Notes: generated by a model from the sequence alone, not told the origin. Positions 16,886 through 26,147 are shown, counted from the stretch's first letter. The stretch is 56,958 nucleotides of DNA from Paracoccus litorisediminis (GCF_009711205.1 NZ_WMIG01000024.1:1-56958); one strand, 5' to 3'. Program-made: numbers and translations.

Positions 16886-17659
16886 CTACGGCATGAAAGA
16901 GCCGCCGGTCATGTCAAGGATGGCTCCGGTGACGAAGCCCGCCTCGTCCGAAGCCAGATAGGCGACGGCGGCGGCGATGTCCTCGGGCTCGGCGATGCGG
17001 CCGACCGGGGTCTCGCGGATCGCTGCATGATGGGTCGCGCCGCCATCGGCAAGGTTGCTGTTCAAGCCGGTGTTCACCCGCGATGGTGCGATGCTGTTCA
17101 CGGTGATCCCGAAGGGCGCGACCTCGGCCGCCATGATCCGGTGCAGGCCTGCCAGCCCCGATTTCGACGCCGCGTAATGCGCGTTGCCAAAGGTTCGTGT
17201 CCGTGCCGCGCGGGAGGAGATCGTGACGATACGTCCCCAGCCGTGCCGCTTCATCAACGGGATTGTCGCCTGTGCCATCAGCATCGGCCCGGTCAGATTC
17301 ACCGCGAGGGTCTGGTTCCAAAGCGCCAGTGGCATGTCCTCGACAGTGGGATTGCGCCCCTCGATCCGGGGCAGGATGCCGGCGCAATTGACCAGCACGT
17401 CGACCCCGCCCAGATCGCCCTCGACCGCTCTGATGGTCGCCACGACCGATACCGGGTCCGCGACGTCAAGCGCATAGCCCCGCGCGTCGATGCCAAGACC
17501 GCGCAGTTCCGTCGCCGCCGACTCGGCGGCGGGGCCGTCGATATCGGCCAGCGCGATCGCCAGCCCGGTCGCCCCGAGCATCCGGCCTGAAGCAAGGCCG
17601 ATGCCCCGTGCGCCGCCGGTCACCAGCGCGACGCGCCTGCGGTTTTGTTCATGTGTCAT
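16886..17659 (-). CDS. SDR family NAD(P)-dependent oxidoreductase 1
   Basis: A 257-residue classical short-chain dehydrogenase. The cofactor motif TGGARGIG is at residues 14-21, followed by NCAG, the catalytic serine in TISSRA and the YAASK dyad. The C-terminal DMTGGSFMP is typical of FabG-like SDRs. It should interconvert an alcohol and a ketone. Its start overlaps the stop of the TIM-barrel gene (ATGA), so it is translationally coupled to it and is the last gene of the long minus-strand unit before a terminator. Confidence 0.85.
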   Translation of the reverse strand: MTHEQNRRRVALVTGGARGIGLASGRMLGATGLAIALADIDGPAAESAATELRGLGIDARGYALDVADPVSVVATIRAVEGDLGGVDVLVNCAGILPRIEGRNPTVEDMPLALWNQTLAVNLTGPMLMAQATIPLMKRHGWGRIVTISSRAARTRTFGNAHYAASKSGLAGLHRIMAAEVAPFGITVNSIAPSRVNTGLNSNLADGGATHHAAIRETPVGRIAEPEDIAAAVAYLASDEAGFVTGAILDMTGGSFMP

Positions 17660-18495
17660 TGGCTTTTCACCGGTTGCAATGTGGCAAGCGACGCTGCTGC
17701 GCGCCGGGCACGCTCGGCGACCGGCAGGGACAACAGTTCCTCGACTGGCAGCTCTACCGAAAGCGGCGTCCCCTCGGGCAGGGCGTCGATATAGGCGCGC
17801 AGCGGGATTGCGCCATTCCCCGGCAGCAGGCGGCCACGGCGCGCCTCTTCGGCCAGCGCATCGCGGCTGGGCGCGAGGCGGTGGGCGTCGCAGATCTGAA
17901 GATGCGAAACCATGCCGGGCGGCAGGGCCGCAATTTCCGCAGCCGTGGCGTTGGTGCGAAAGGCGTGCAACGCATCGACCACGATCCCGGCATTCGTCGC
18001 GCCGGATGCGCGGATCAGCGCCGCGGCGCTGCCCAGAGAGTTGATGGCGCGGAAGGCCATGAATTCGACTCCGATGCGAAGCCCGTGGCTGCTGGCGAGT
18101 TCGCAGAGCATGGCCAGCGCCTCCACTTCTCCGCCGGGGCGCAGGGTGCCGGGACCATGGATCGGCTCATGACCAAGGCACGAGACACGCGACGCCCCCA
18201 GCGTCGAAGCTGTCTCCAGCATGGCCTGCAATTCGGCCTCGGGTGGCAGATGGCCAAGGACCAGCGCCTCGACATCAAAGACGCGCAGGCCGGTATCGGC
18301 CAGCGCATGGCGGATGTCGCGGATCAGGGGCGCATTGCCGACGATCTCGGTGTGAAGCGGTCGCAGCGCGCCCGAGCGCAGCGGCAAGCCCACCGCGGCA
18401 AAGCCCGCTGCCGCGGCCGCGCGAACAAGCGCGACCGGGCCTTCATCCGTCATCCCGAGTTGTGCGAGGGCGATTTCCGCCGGGTTCAGGATCAT
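17656..18495 (-). CDS. TIM-barrel sugar phosphate isomerase/epimerase-family protein 1
   Basis: A 279-residue AP-endonuclease-2-type TIM barrel. Probable metal ligands are conserved with its two paralogues in the window: Glu in VEFMAF, Asp/His in VVDALHAF, Asp/His in ICDAH and Glu in SVELP. The superfamily includes IolE/IolI, hydroxypyruvate and ketose epimerases and 3-dehydroshikimate dehydratases (AsbF/QuiC), so epimerisation or dehydration of a cyclic or sugar-like oxo-acid is expected. The start was placed at the ATG after GGAG; the frame extends 24 codons upstream into the Gfo/Idh gene. It lies 17 bases after that gene. Confidence 0.8.
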   Translation of the reverse strand: MILNPAEIALAQLGMTDEGPVALVRAAAAAGFAAVGLPLRSGALRPLHTEIVGNAPLIRDIRHALADTGLRVFDVEALVLGHLPPEAELQAMLETASTLGASRVSCLGHEPIHGPGTLRPGGEVEALAMLCELASSHGLRIGVEFMAFRAINSLGSAAALIRASGATNAGIVVDALHAFRTNATAAEIAALPPGMVSHLQICDAHRLAPSRDALAEEARRGRLLPGNGAIPLRAYIDALPEGTPLSVELPVEELLSLPVAERARRAAASLATLQPVKSQ

Positions 18496-18512
18496 CTGAT
18501 GCTCCTGCCCTG

Positions 18513-19496
18513 TCAGGCCGCGCGATTGGCGACGCGACCGGCCGGGGCAATCGCGGCGGCGCGGCAATCCTCGATCAGCTTCTGGACCTTCCAGTTGTCC
18601 TCGACCGTGACCAGCAACGGCGTGCCGTTTTCGATGACATCGACGAAATGCTCGATCTCGCGCGCGAACTGGTTCACGCCCACCACGCCCGGAATATCGA
18701 CATCGGTGCCGTTGATGCGATAGCCGGTCGCGGTCAGCACGATCGAACCGCCATCCGTTTCGGCCTCGATGCGCAGCTTTCCGGCATCGGTGATCATCAG
18801 CCCGTCGGACAGGATCGGCGGGTTGGGTGACCAGCTTGAAAGCACGCTTGCCGTCACGCCCGAGGGCGAGACCATCGAGGTGAAGAACAGATCCTCGGTC
18901 GGGGCATCGAAATGCACGTTGTCGAGTTGGGCAAAGCGCGGTGTCAGCATCTCGCCGGTGAACCAGCTTGCAAGGTCAAGCTGATGGATGGCGTTGACCA
19001 GCAGCGCGCCACCGATCACCGGCTCGGACCGCCAGCCCGCCATCGAGGGCTTGCGGACATTGGTCGAGATATGGACACGGCGCAATTCGCCCATGCCGCG
19101 CAGCGCGTCGTGAAAGCCCCGGATATGGGGGTTGGTGCGCAGCAGATAGCCCGGCATGATCGTGACCGGGACCGAGGCCGCGAATTCGACCAGCTCGCGC
19201 GCCTCGGCCGTATCGGGCGCCATCGGCTTTTCGCACAGCACATGCTTGCCCGCATTGGCCAGCCTGCGGGTCAGGTCGGGATGCAGATGCGGCGGCAGGG
19301 CAAGGCAGGCGGCGTCGATGCTGTCGAGGTCGAGCGCGTCGAAGGACGCCACTGCTTTCGCGCCGACCGTTGCTGCCTGATCCGCGCAGCCTGCGCCGGG
19401 ATCGACAAGGGCCACGATGTCATGGCCCAGTTCCTGAAGCGCCTTTACATGGCGTGAGCCTGCCCAGCCCAGCGATCCGATGACGGCAAATCTCAT
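18513..19496 (-). CDS. Gfo/Idh/MocA family oxidoreductase 1
   Basis: A 327-residue dinucleotide-dependent dehydrogenase. The N-terminal Rossmann motif is VIGSLGWAG. The EKP motif (CEKPMAPDT, about residues 92-100) carries the catalytic lysine, and the later HQLD motif follows NAI. The family oxidises hydroxyl groups of sugars, inositols and similar cyclic polyols. It belongs to a minus-strand run that includes the SnoaL-like gene, a TIM barrel and an SDR. Its start is preceded by GGGAGGAGAACC. Substrate unknown; shared neighbours with an AroQ and TIM barrels point to a carbocyclic hydroxyacid. Confidence 0.85.
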   Translation of the reverse strand: MRFAVIGSLGWAGSRHVKALQELGHDIVALVDPGAGCADQAATVGAKAVASFDALDLDSIDAACLALPPHLHPDLTRRLANAGKHVLCEKPMAPDTAEARELVEFAASVPVTIMPGYLLRTNPHIRGFHDALRGMGELRRVHISTNVRKPSMAGWRSEPVIGGALLVNAIHQLDLASWFTGEMLTPRFAQLDNVHFDAPTEDLFFTSMVSPSGVTASVLSSWSPNPPILSDGLMITDAGKLRIEAETDGGSIVLTATGYRINGTDVDIPGVVGVNQFAREIEHFVDVIENGTPLLVTVEDNWKVQKLIEDCRAAAIAPAGRVANRAA

Positions 19497-19580
19497 GGTT
19501 CTCCTCCCATTTGGAAAATTCGGCTTCGACGCCTGCGCCTTGGTCGGCGCAAGCGGTGCGGTTGGTTCCTTGCCCGGCGG

Positions 19581-20045
19581 TCAGCCCAGCGGCAGGGTGC
19601 TCAACTCGATCGACTGGAACCTCCAGTCACCGGAGGCGCGGATGAATGTCGCGAAGCAATCGCCCACGGCACGGATCTTGCCCGGCCCGTCGCGCCAGTC
19701 GGTCAGCAGGATATAGGAAATGCCCTCGGCGCGATCCGGTCCGGGTCCGGGGTTCAGGACGATGTCGGTCTGCTGATGCCGGACAAGGCCCCTGAACATC
19801 TCGCGCCGGCCAAGCGCCATCTCCATCAGCGCCGCGTGGCCCGTGGTGCTGCCCGCCGGGTTGGCGATTTGGCCCGGTGCTGTGGCACTTGGGTTCAGCC
19901 GTGTGAAGCTGCCATCCGGGGCGAAAAGCTCGACCCATTTCCGGGCCTCGCCATGGTTGAAATAGTGGCAATACAATGCGTAAAGCCGCAGGATTGCCTG
20001 CTCATCCTCGACCGGAAGACGAGCGGGCAAGACTTCCATCCGCAT
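19581..20045 (-). CDS. SnoaL/NTF2-like protein
   Basis: A 154-residue protein with an alpha+beta NTF2-like pattern: an N-terminal helix pair (EDEQAILRLYALYCHYFNHGEA) and then FAPDGSF, the usual start of the cone-shaped pocket. Members include dehydratases, isomerases and cyclases acting on ring compounds as well as non-catalytic binding proteins. The helix motif is that of SnoaL-like_4 proteins found near aromatic catabolic genes. It lies between LysR2 and Gfo/Idh 1 on the same strand, with an 84-base gap before the latter. A specific reaction cannot be given. Confidence 0.7.
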   Translation of the reverse strand: MRMEVLPARLPVEDEQAILRLYALYCHYFNHGEARKWVELFAPDGSFTRLNPSATAPGQIANPAGSTTGHAALMEMALGRREMFRGLVRHQQTDIVLNPGPGPDRAEGISYILLTDWRDGPGKIRAVGDCFATFIRASGDWRFQSIELSTLPLG

Positions 20046-20188
20046 GAAGGGGGTCCACCTCGCCTGTGGCGGCCGGTCCCGGTCTGGTGGGGGGCCGCAG
20101 GTCTGTCTTTGCAGGCCGAGGCTAGCGCGCCGTTACGCCGCCAGTCCAATAGCGATGGGATATTCCAGCACCAAGGGGAATGTCTGGC

Positions 20189-21130
20189 CTAGTCCAGATC
20201 GGCGGCGGTCAGGCCCTCGCGCGGGGCGACCATGGGCTGAACGCGGCTCAGCCCGCTGCGGATCTGGACCTTGATCAACTCGGCCAGTTCGGCCTCGTTG
20301 ATCAGCGGCGGGCGGCGCAGCGAATGCAGCAGATAGAGCGTGCGCACCAGCTTGCCACCCTTGATCCTGCGGCCGGTCAGCTCGCCGCGCGCAAGCTCGC
20401 CGATGACGCTGCCATATGGCATCACGCTGGAGACCGCGCCGTCCTTGACCAGAGATTTCATGATCCCGACCGAGGACGCTTCGAACTGGACCTGCGGAAA
20501 GCGCCCGATCGTCTCGGCGGCCTGATGGACAAGCTGGTGCACATGATCGCGCTCGCCCGCAAGAACCAGCGGCCGGTCCAGCAACTCCTCAAGCGAGATG
20601 TCTTCGCTGGTGCTCATGTCGGCGCTGACGAATAGCAGTTCCTCGTCAAACAGCGCCTCGCGTGAGATGCCGGGCCGGTCATTGACCTGATAGGCCAGTG
20701 CCAGATGGACCTCGCCGCGTTCCAGCGCATCGACGAGGACAAAGGACATCTCCTCGACGACGCTGAGATTGATGTTCTCCATGTCGTCGCGCACGCGCAG
20801 CATCAGATGCGCGCCGAAGAGGTTCCCCAGACCGGGCGTCAGACCAAGGGTGATGCTCTCGGCCATCGAGGTCGTCTCGGCCAGCATCTCGCGCCGGGTC
20901 GATTCGACCAGACGCAGGATCTCGCGCGAGCGTTCATAAAGCAGGTTTCCCGCACCAGTCGCCGAGACGCCGCGCGAATGGCGGATCAGCAGCGGAATGC
21001 CAAGCTCCTCCTCCAGATGGCGGATTTGCAACCCCAGCGCCGGCTGGGCGACATGCAACTGCTCGGCCGCGCGGGTGATATTGCCGGCATCGACCGTCTG
21101 GACGAAATAGCGAAGCTGACGCAGGTTCAT
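20189..21130 (-). CDS. LysR-type transcriptional regulator 2
   Basis: A 313-residue LTTR. The winged HTH covers MNLRQLRYFVQTVDAGNITRAAEQLHVAQPALGLQI and the next ~25 residues, very like the NAC/Cbl/CatM-type aromatic regulators. An effector domain follows from about 90. The start MNLRQLRYF is conserved in the family and follows GGAGGAACC, so a 7-residue longer reading was rejected. It sits inside the minus-strand run, immediately downstream of a 26-base perfect palindrome. It probably governs AroQ1/Gfo2 above it and the SnoaL-Gfo1-TIM1-SDR1 run below it. Confidence 0.87.
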   Translation of the reverse strand: MNLRQLRYFVQTVDAGNITRAAEQLHVAQPALGLQIRHLEEELGIPLLIRHSRGVSATGAGNLLYERSREILRLVESTRREMLAETTSMAESITLGLTPGLGNLFGAHLMLRVRDDMENINLSVVEEMSFVLVDALERGEVHLALAYQVNDRPGISREALFDEELLFVSADMSTSEDISLEELLDRPLVLAGERDHVHQLVHQAAETIGRFPQVQFEASSVGIMKSLVKDGAVSSVMPYGSVIGELARGELTGRRIKGGKLVRTLYLLHSLRRPPLINEAELAELIKVQIRSGLSRVQPMVAPREGLTAADLD

Positions 21131-21157
21131 TATGGTTCCTCCCCCCGACAAACTAGT

Positions 21158-21183
21158 GGCCCTAGCCGGGCCCGGCTAGGGCC
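21158..21183. repeat. 26-base perfect palindrome upstream of LysR2
   Basis: Left half GGCCCTAGCCGGG (21158-21170) is followed directly by its reverse complement CCCGGCTAGGGCC (21171-21183), with no loop. It lies 28 bases before the LysR2 start. A second, weaker inverted repeat CAAGGCC / GGCCTTG (21203-21209, 21225-21231) lies between it and the Gfo/Idh 2 stop. It may be a terminator for Gfo/Idh 2, an operator, or both. Confidence 0.6.
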
Positions 21184-21259
21184 GACATGCGGGCAGAAAC
21201 GCCAAGGCCAGAGCCAACGGCCCCGGCCTTGTCCAATCCCCGATGTGGCGCTTGCACAA

Positions 21260-22324
21260 TCAGCCCAGCAGGTCCGCGATGGCGACCTCGCGGCCTTGTG
21301 CTGCTGAGAGCTTGATCGCCTCGACCACGGCAAGTGTCGCCAGCGCGCTTTCGACATCGGCCAGTGGCTCCTCCTCGCGCCGGATGACGCGCAGGAAATG
21401 CTGCATCTGCAATTCCATCGACTCGGCCGCGACGTGATACAGCTTGCGCCGGATGAAGGTCGCATCGCGCCCGCCATTGGGGCTGTTCGACCATGTCTCA
21501 AGCGTTGGCACGGCCAGCGACGCCTCGGTGCCGGCGATGACATAGCTGTTCTCGGGCTGCCAGGCAAAGCGCGGGTCTTCCTGCGAGGTCATTTCCCAGC
21601 ACCACGGCGCCACGACGTTGTCCGAGATCAGGAAGGTTCCGACCGCACCCGAGGCAAAGCGCATCAGGATCGCGGCCGTATCCTCGACCGGCGCGCCGCG
21701 CGATGCGTTCGAGGTCATGGCGGAGACGGCGACGATCTCGCCGCAGATGGCGCGCAGGCTGTCGATGTCGTGGATCGCGTTGATCAGCAGGGTGCCACCC
21801 CCAGCGGTGGGATCGGTCTTCCACGCTTCCTGAAAATACTCGTCGGGTTTGCGCCGCAACCAGAGGCCGTTGACGGCGAGAACTTGTCCCAGACCGCCCG
21901 CGCGGACATGCTCAACCGCAGCCTTGATGATCGGGTTGTGGCGGCGATGATGGCCGACCAGCGCGGGCAGGCCGGATGCGCGTTGCGCCTCGCGCAGGCC
22001 AAGCCCTGCCGCGACCGTGTCGGCGACCGGCTTCTCGATCAGCGGCACGACGCCGGCCGCAAGGCAATCGATCGCGGCGCTTGCATGATAGGCGTTCGGG
22101 GTCGAGATCACTGCCCCCTCGGCGGCGACCTCGGCCAGCATCTCATGATGATCGGCGAAGGTCGGAATGCCTTCGGCCGCATAGCGATCACGGGTCTGGG
22201 GATTGAGTTCGGCGATCCCGACAATCTCGATACCGGGAACGCGGCGGGCGACCGCGATATGGTGGCGGCCCATGATACCAGCGCCGATGAAGGCGATCCT
22301 GACATTCTGCATCATTGTTTCCAT
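21260..22324 (-). CDS. Gfo/Idh/MocA family oxidoreductase 2
   Basis: A 354-residue dehydrogenase with Rossmann motif FIGAGIMG, the IEKPVADT catalytic-lysine motif near residue 98 and the NAIHDID motif near 178. It resembles inositol 2-dehydrogenase-like proteins more than Gfo/Idh 1 does, with the longer C-terminal half. It likely oxidises a ring hydroxyl with NAD(P). It lies 28 bases downstream of AroQ1, so the two should act together, for example oxidation then dehydration. Start: ATG at 22324 is the first codon; ATG at 22315 or 22312, preceded by GGAAACA, is also likely. Confidence 0.85.
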   Translation of the reverse strand: METMMQNVRIAFIGAGIMGRHHIAVARRVPGIEIVGIAELNPQTRDRYAAEGIPTFADHHEMLAEVAAEGAVISTPNAYHASAAIDCLAAGVVPLIEKPVADTVAAGLGLREAQRASGLPALVGHHRRHNPIIKAAVEHVRAGGLGQVLAVNGLWLRRKPDEYFQEAWKTDPTAGGGTLLINAIHDIDSLRAICGEIVAVSAMTSNASRGAPVEDTAAILMRFASGAVGTFLISDNVVAPWCWEMTSQEDPRFAWQPENSYVIAGTEASLAVPTLETWSNSPNGGRDATFIRRKLYHVAAESMELQMQHFLRVIRREEEPLADVESALATLAVVEAIKLSAAQGREVAIADLLG

Positions 22325-22352
22325 GAACTGTATCTAAGGCAGGGTGGATGGA

Positions 22353-22817
22353 TCAGCTCTTGGGGAAGGGCGGGTTCAGAATGTTGTTCATCGCCTCGAC
22401 CGCGTTCAGATAGCCCGCCGCGCCAAAGCCGAAGATCACGCCGGTCGCGACCGGCCGCACATGCGACAATTGCCGGAAGGCCCGGTCGGCATAGCGATAG
22501 GAATTGTTGAAATGCAGCTCGATGATCGGGACGGTCAGGATACGCAGCGCGTCGGGAATGGCGATCGAGGTATGGGTATATGCGCCGGGATTGATGATGA
22601 CGCCCGCGATCGAGCCATGCCCCTGCTGGATCCAGGTCACCAGCTCGCCCTCGTAATTCGACTGGCGGAAATCGACATCGAGGCCCAGCCCCTCGGCCTT
22701 GGCGCGGACGGCGGTTTCGACATCGGCCAGCGTCTGGCGGCCGTAAAGCTCGGGCTCGCGCACGCCCAGCATGTTCAGGTTCGGCCCGTTCAGGCACAGG
22801 ATCAGCGGATTTGACAT
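22353..22817 (-). CDS. aroQ: Type II 3-dehydroquinate dehydratase, copy 1
   Basis: A 154-residue AroQ. Active-site elements are visible: NGPNLN (10-15), R20 and Y25 in REPELYG, N77 and H82 in NPGAYTHTS, and H102 in ELHF. All expected catalytic groups are therefore present, and it should catalyse anti- or syn-dehydration of 3-dehydroquinate or a close analogue. In a catabolic island with Gfo/Idh and TIM-barrel partners, a degradative rather than biosynthetic role is likely. It is first in the minus-strand unit, divergent from tctC3 across about 296 bases that must hold both promoters. Confidence 0.88.
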   Translation of the reverse strand: MSNPLILCLNGPNLNMLGVREPELYGRQTLADVETAVRAKAEGLGLDVDFRQSNYEGELVTWIQQGHGSIAGVIINPGAYTHTSIAIPDALRILTVPIIELHFNNSYRYADRAFRQLSHVRPVATGVIFGFGAAGYLNAVEAMNNILNPPFPKS

Positions 22818-23113
22818 TGGACCTCCTCATGCTGGACGACGCAATGCGGTCCAGCCTCCGCCAACCGGGATAGCGGGCAGTCCGCGCGCCCGTCCAATCC
22901 TGTTAACCTATTTCTGCCAGACGTTTTCATTCGGTCGCGACCCGGACGGTTCAAAACCTGCGGCGCGGCGGGACAGGGCCCGACCCAAACCGATTGGGTA
23001 TCCCTCGGCAAGTGAAACGGTATTTGTCTTTCCATGGCGCAGGTGGACTTCTGGCTGTCGCGGCGGATGATTTTCGGGAGGAGGATCGGCGCCCGTGCTG
23101 GGAGGATGGCAGG
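22818..23113. promoter_or_regulatory. Divergent promoter region between aroQ1 and tctC3
   Basis: About 296 bases without a gene, between two divergent transcription units. An AT-richer part lies around 22895-22935 and 23010-23030. No operator was identified with confidence; LysR2, 1.7 kb away, is the natural candidate regulator. Confidence 0.4.
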
Positions 23114-24103
23114 ATGAATAGGGAAATCTCGCGTCGTCGCCTGTTGACGGCAAGCGGTGCGGCACTGGGCTGGCTGGCGATGCCTTCGCTTGCACGCAGC
23201 CAAGGGGAGGGGCTGTCCCAGCCCCTGACGATTGTTCTGGGCTTTGCGCCGGGGGGCGGCGCCGACAACTATGTCCGGCTGCTTGCGCCGTTTCTCTCGG
23301 AGGCGTTGGGACAGCCGGTGGTGGTCGAAAACCGGCCCGGCGCGAACGGCACCATCGCCTCGCGCTATGTCAAGGACAGCAAGCCCGACGGGACGACGCT
23401 GCTGTTCAACACCTCGTCCTCGATGGCGGCGGGGTCTTATACCATGCCCGATCTGGACTTTGACCCGATCGAGGATCTGCGCCCCGTCACGCTGGGCGTG
23501 CTGTCCCATTACGTTCTGATCGGCGCGCCGGGGCTCAAGGCCAACAACTGGCCGGAATTCGTCGCGCTGGCCCAGTCCGAGCCGGGCAAGCTGGTTCATG
23601 CCTGCGTGGGCGTGGGTTCGGTCAACGAATATATCGTCGATCACCTGTGCCAGCAGGCCGGGATCAAGGTGAACAACGTGATTTACCCCGGCGGCGGTCC
23701 GGCGATGACCGACCTGCTCGCCAATCAGGCCCAGTTCATGACCAGCTCGATCAGCCAGTCCGAGGGCTATATCCGGCAGGGTCAGGTCAAGGCCCTGATG
23801 ATCGCCGCGCCCAAGCGCGCGCCGCAATTGCCCGATGTCCCGGCCTCGACCGAGTTCGGGCTGACCGGTGTCGATCAGATGGCTTTCTGGATGGCGGCTT
23901 CGGTCGCGAAATCGACGCCGGACGAAATCGTGCGACTGCTTTCGGACGGCATCGCCAAGGCGCAGGCCAATCCCGACCTGATGGTGAAACTTGGCGCGAT
24001 GGGTCTGACCCCCGCCGCCGCCGGCCCTGCCGATTACGAGGCGCGGCTGCGCGCTGATCACGCGCTTTACGGTCAGGTCTTCGAGGCCAAGGCAAAAGGA
24101 TGA
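23114..24103 (+). CDS. TctC-type periplasmic carboxylate-binding protein 3
   Basis: A 329-residue Bug/TctC protein. The leader SRRRLLTASGAALG ends near PSLARSQG and is twin-arginine-like. The family motifs QPLTIVLGFAPGGGADNYVRLLAP and LGQPVVVENRPGANG follow. It heads the plus-strand unit TIM2-MFS-AroQ2-SDR2-TIM3-RraA1, so its ligand is probably the starting compound of that unit. The start at the ATG after GGGAGGATGGCAGG was preferred to an upstream in-frame start that would add 40 residues before the leader. Confidence 0.85.
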   Translation: MNREISRRRLLTASGAALGWLAMPSLARSQGEGLSQPLTIVLGFAPGGGADNYVRLLAPFLSEALGQPVVVENRPGANGTIASRYVKDSKPDGTTLLFNTSSSMAAGSYTMPDLDFDPIEDLRPVTLGVLSHYVLIGAPGLKANNWPEFVALAQSEPGKLVHACVGVGSVNEYIVDHLCQQAGIKVNNVIYPGGGPAMTDLLANQAQFMTSSISQSEGYIRQGQVKALMIAAPKRAPQLPDVPASTEFGLTGVDQMAFWMAASVAKSTPDEIVRLLSDGIAKAQANPDLMVKLGAMGLTPAAAGPADYEARLRADHALYGQVFEAKAKG

Positions 24104-24133
24104 CCGGGCCAGACCGGCCCGCAGGAGAAGCTG

Positions 24134-24949
24134 ATGATCTGCGTTTCACACCTCACCGCATTGGACCTGCCGCCCGAGGACATGGTCATCGCTGCCGCTC
24201 GCGCCGGCTTTTCCGGTGTCGGATTGCGGATCTTTCCGCCAGCGCAATCGCCCGACCAATATCCGGTCTGGAATGACAGGGCGCGCATTCGCAGCCTGCG
24301 CGACATTGCCCGCGACCACGGCATCCGCATCTTCGAGGCGGAATCCTTCGGGATGGGTGCAGAGGTTGACCGGACAGCCTATGCCCGCGCCGTCGAGGCG
24401 GCGGCCGAGCTTGGCGCCGGGGTCATCACCTCGGCCGGGATCGACGACGATGCGGGCAGGCTGGCCGCGAACTATCACTGGCTGGCCGAAACCGCCGCAG
24501 GCCACGGCCTTGTGCTGGCGATGGAGTTCATGCCCTATCGCGGCATGAAGACGCTGGAGGCCGCATTGAAGATGCATCGGCGCGTCGACCACCCCCGGGC
24601 GAAGCTGCTGATCGATGCGATCCATCTCAGCCGCTCGGGCGCGGGGCTGGCCGAGATGGCGGCGATCCCGGACCGCTCGGCCATCGGGCATTTCCACATC
24701 TGCGACGCGCCCGCCATTCCGCCCGCGCAGCTTGAGGACAAGTTGCAGGAAAGCCGGACCGGCCGCCTTTATCCGGGCGAGGGTGGGTTGCCGCTGTCTG
24801 ACCTGCTCGCGCTGCTGCCGGAGGGCTGCCCGATCTCGCTCGAGGCGCCGCATCGCGACCAGCAAGGCTGGGCGCCGCAGGACCGCATCGCGGCGGCGGG
24901 ACGCGTCACGCTGGACTGGTTCAGGCGGCACTCGGTCGCGGTGGCCTGA
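24134..24949 (+). CDS. TIM-barrel sugar phosphate isomerase/epimerase-family protein 2
   Basis: A 271-residue TIM barrel starting MICVSHLTALDLPPEDMV. Putative metal ligands sit in MEFMPYRG, LLIDAIHLSRSG, FHICDAP and SLEAPH, in the order and spacing seen in the other two copies. It is related to IolE-, AsbF- and QuiC-type enzymes, suggesting a divalent-metal-dependent dehydratase or epimerase. It follows tctC3 by 30 bases (with GGAGAAGCTG before the ATG) and precedes an MFS gene by 3 bases. Confidence 0.8.
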   Translation: MICVSHLTALDLPPEDMVIAAARAGFSGVGLRIFPPAQSPDQYPVWNDRARIRSLRDIARDHGIRIFEAESFGMGAEVDRTAYARAVEAAAELGAGVITSAGIDDDAGRLAANYHWLAETAAGHGLVLAMEFMPYRGMKTLEAALKMHRRVDHPRAKLLIDAIHLSRSGAGLAEMAAIPDRSAIGHFHICDAPAIPPAQLEDKLQESRTGRLYPGEGGLPLSDLLALLPEGCPISLEAPHRDQQGWAPQDRIAAAGRVTLDWFRRHSVAVA

Positions 24950-24952
24950 GAA

Positions 24953-26137
24953 TTGCGGCAGCGAAATTTGGTCTGGCGGTTGGCGCGTCCGCTTCTGGTC
25001 TCGGCCCTGATCGGTCAGGTCGTCGCGCCATTGGTGCGTATCGCGACCAGCTATCGCGCCACCGACTTGGACCTGAGCCCGCAACAGGTCCTGCTGCTTT
25101 CCTCGGCCTTTTCGGTGCTGCCGATGTTTCTGGCGGTGCGGATGGGGCGATACAATGACCTGCATGGCAATGGTCATGCGGCGATCATCGGTTCGGCGCT
25201 GGTGCTTTGCGCCTGCCTGATGCTGGTGTGGCCGGGCGGCAACCTGCTGTGGCTGGTCGCGGTCTCGATCGTGCTGGGTCTTGGCCAGACCTTCCAGTTG
25301 ACGGGCCTGCAGGGCGAAATCGGCATGCTGCGCCTGCCCAGCCAGCGCAGCAGCATGGTCGGATCGCTGATGTTCTGGCAGGCCGTGGGGCAGGTCGCCG
25401 CGCCCCTGCTGCTGAGCCTGGTCGCGATCGGGCTGGGCCGGGACGCGCTTGGCCTGCTGTCGCTGCGCCTCGCGCTGGTTGCAAGCGCTCTGGCGGCTTT
25501 CGGCCTTGGGCTGGGGCTGCTGATCTGGCGCAACGCGGCGCCCCCGCGCGTGATCGGGATGGATGCGGCAAGGATGCGGCGTATAATCGCCGTGCCGGGC
25601 TTTCTGTGGGTGATCGTCGCGGGCAGCCTTTGCGTGGCGGTTCATGACCTCGTTCTGGTCTTCATGCCGGTGCTGGGCGTCGCCCGTGGGATCGCTGCGA
25701 CCGAAGTGGGCGTTCTGCTGGCCATGTTCGCCATTGGCCAGATGATCTCGCGCGCCTGCTATCGTCGGGTGGTCCTGTGGTGGGGGCCGAGGCGGTTGAT
25801 GTATGGGGCGGTGCTGGCGACGGCGCTCGCCTCCTCCGCTCTGGCCTTGCCGCTGGGCACGGTCGCGACCGGCGCGGCGCTTGGGCTGACGGGGCTGTCC
25901 ATGGGCTTCGCGATCACCTCCTCGGTCTCGCTGACCATGGACCTTGCGCCGAGGGGTGCGCGCGCGACCAGCCTTGGCCTGCGCCTTGCGCTGAACCGGG
26001 CGGGACAGTTCCTGATCCCGCTGGCCTCGGGTGGTGCTGCGGCGGCGCTGGGACCGGGCGCGGTCTTTGCGCTGCTGGGCGCGATCCTCTGTGGCGTCGG
26101 ACTGAGCGGGTCGCGACAAATGCTGCGAAAATGCTGA
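24953..26137 (+). CDS. Major facilitator superfamily transporter
   Basis: A 394-residue integral membrane protein with about twelve hydrophobic helices and an RMGRYND-type loop between helices 2 and 3, resembling the MFS loop 2-3 signature. It probably moves a pathway substrate or exports an intermediate. The start is a TTG three bases after the TIM2 stop; no ATG occurs before the first helix and the ribosome binding site is weak, so coupling to TIM2 translation is likely. Having an MFS carrier inside a TctC-headed unit gives the pathway a second import or efflux route. Substrate unknown. Confidence 0.8.
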   Translation: MRQRNLVWRLARPLLVSALIGQVVAPLVRIATSYRATDLDLSPQQVLLLSSAFSVLPMFLAVRMGRYNDLHGNGHAAIIGSALVLCACLMLVWPGGNLLWLVAVSIVLGLGQTFQLTGLQGEIGMLRLPSQRSSMVGSLMFWQAVGQVAAPLLLSLVAIGLGRDALGLLSLRLALVASALAAFGLGLGLLIWRNAAPPRVIGMDAARMRRIIAVPGFLWVIVAGSLCVAVHDLVLVFMPVLGVARGIAATEVGVLLAMFAIGQMISRACYRRVVLWWGPRRLMYGAVLATALASSALALPLGTVATGAALGLTGLSMGFAITSSVSLTMDLAPRGARATSLGLRLALNRAGQFLIPLASGGAAAALGPGAVFALLGAILCGVGLSGSRQMLRKC

Positions 26138-26147
26138 AAGGACTTTC

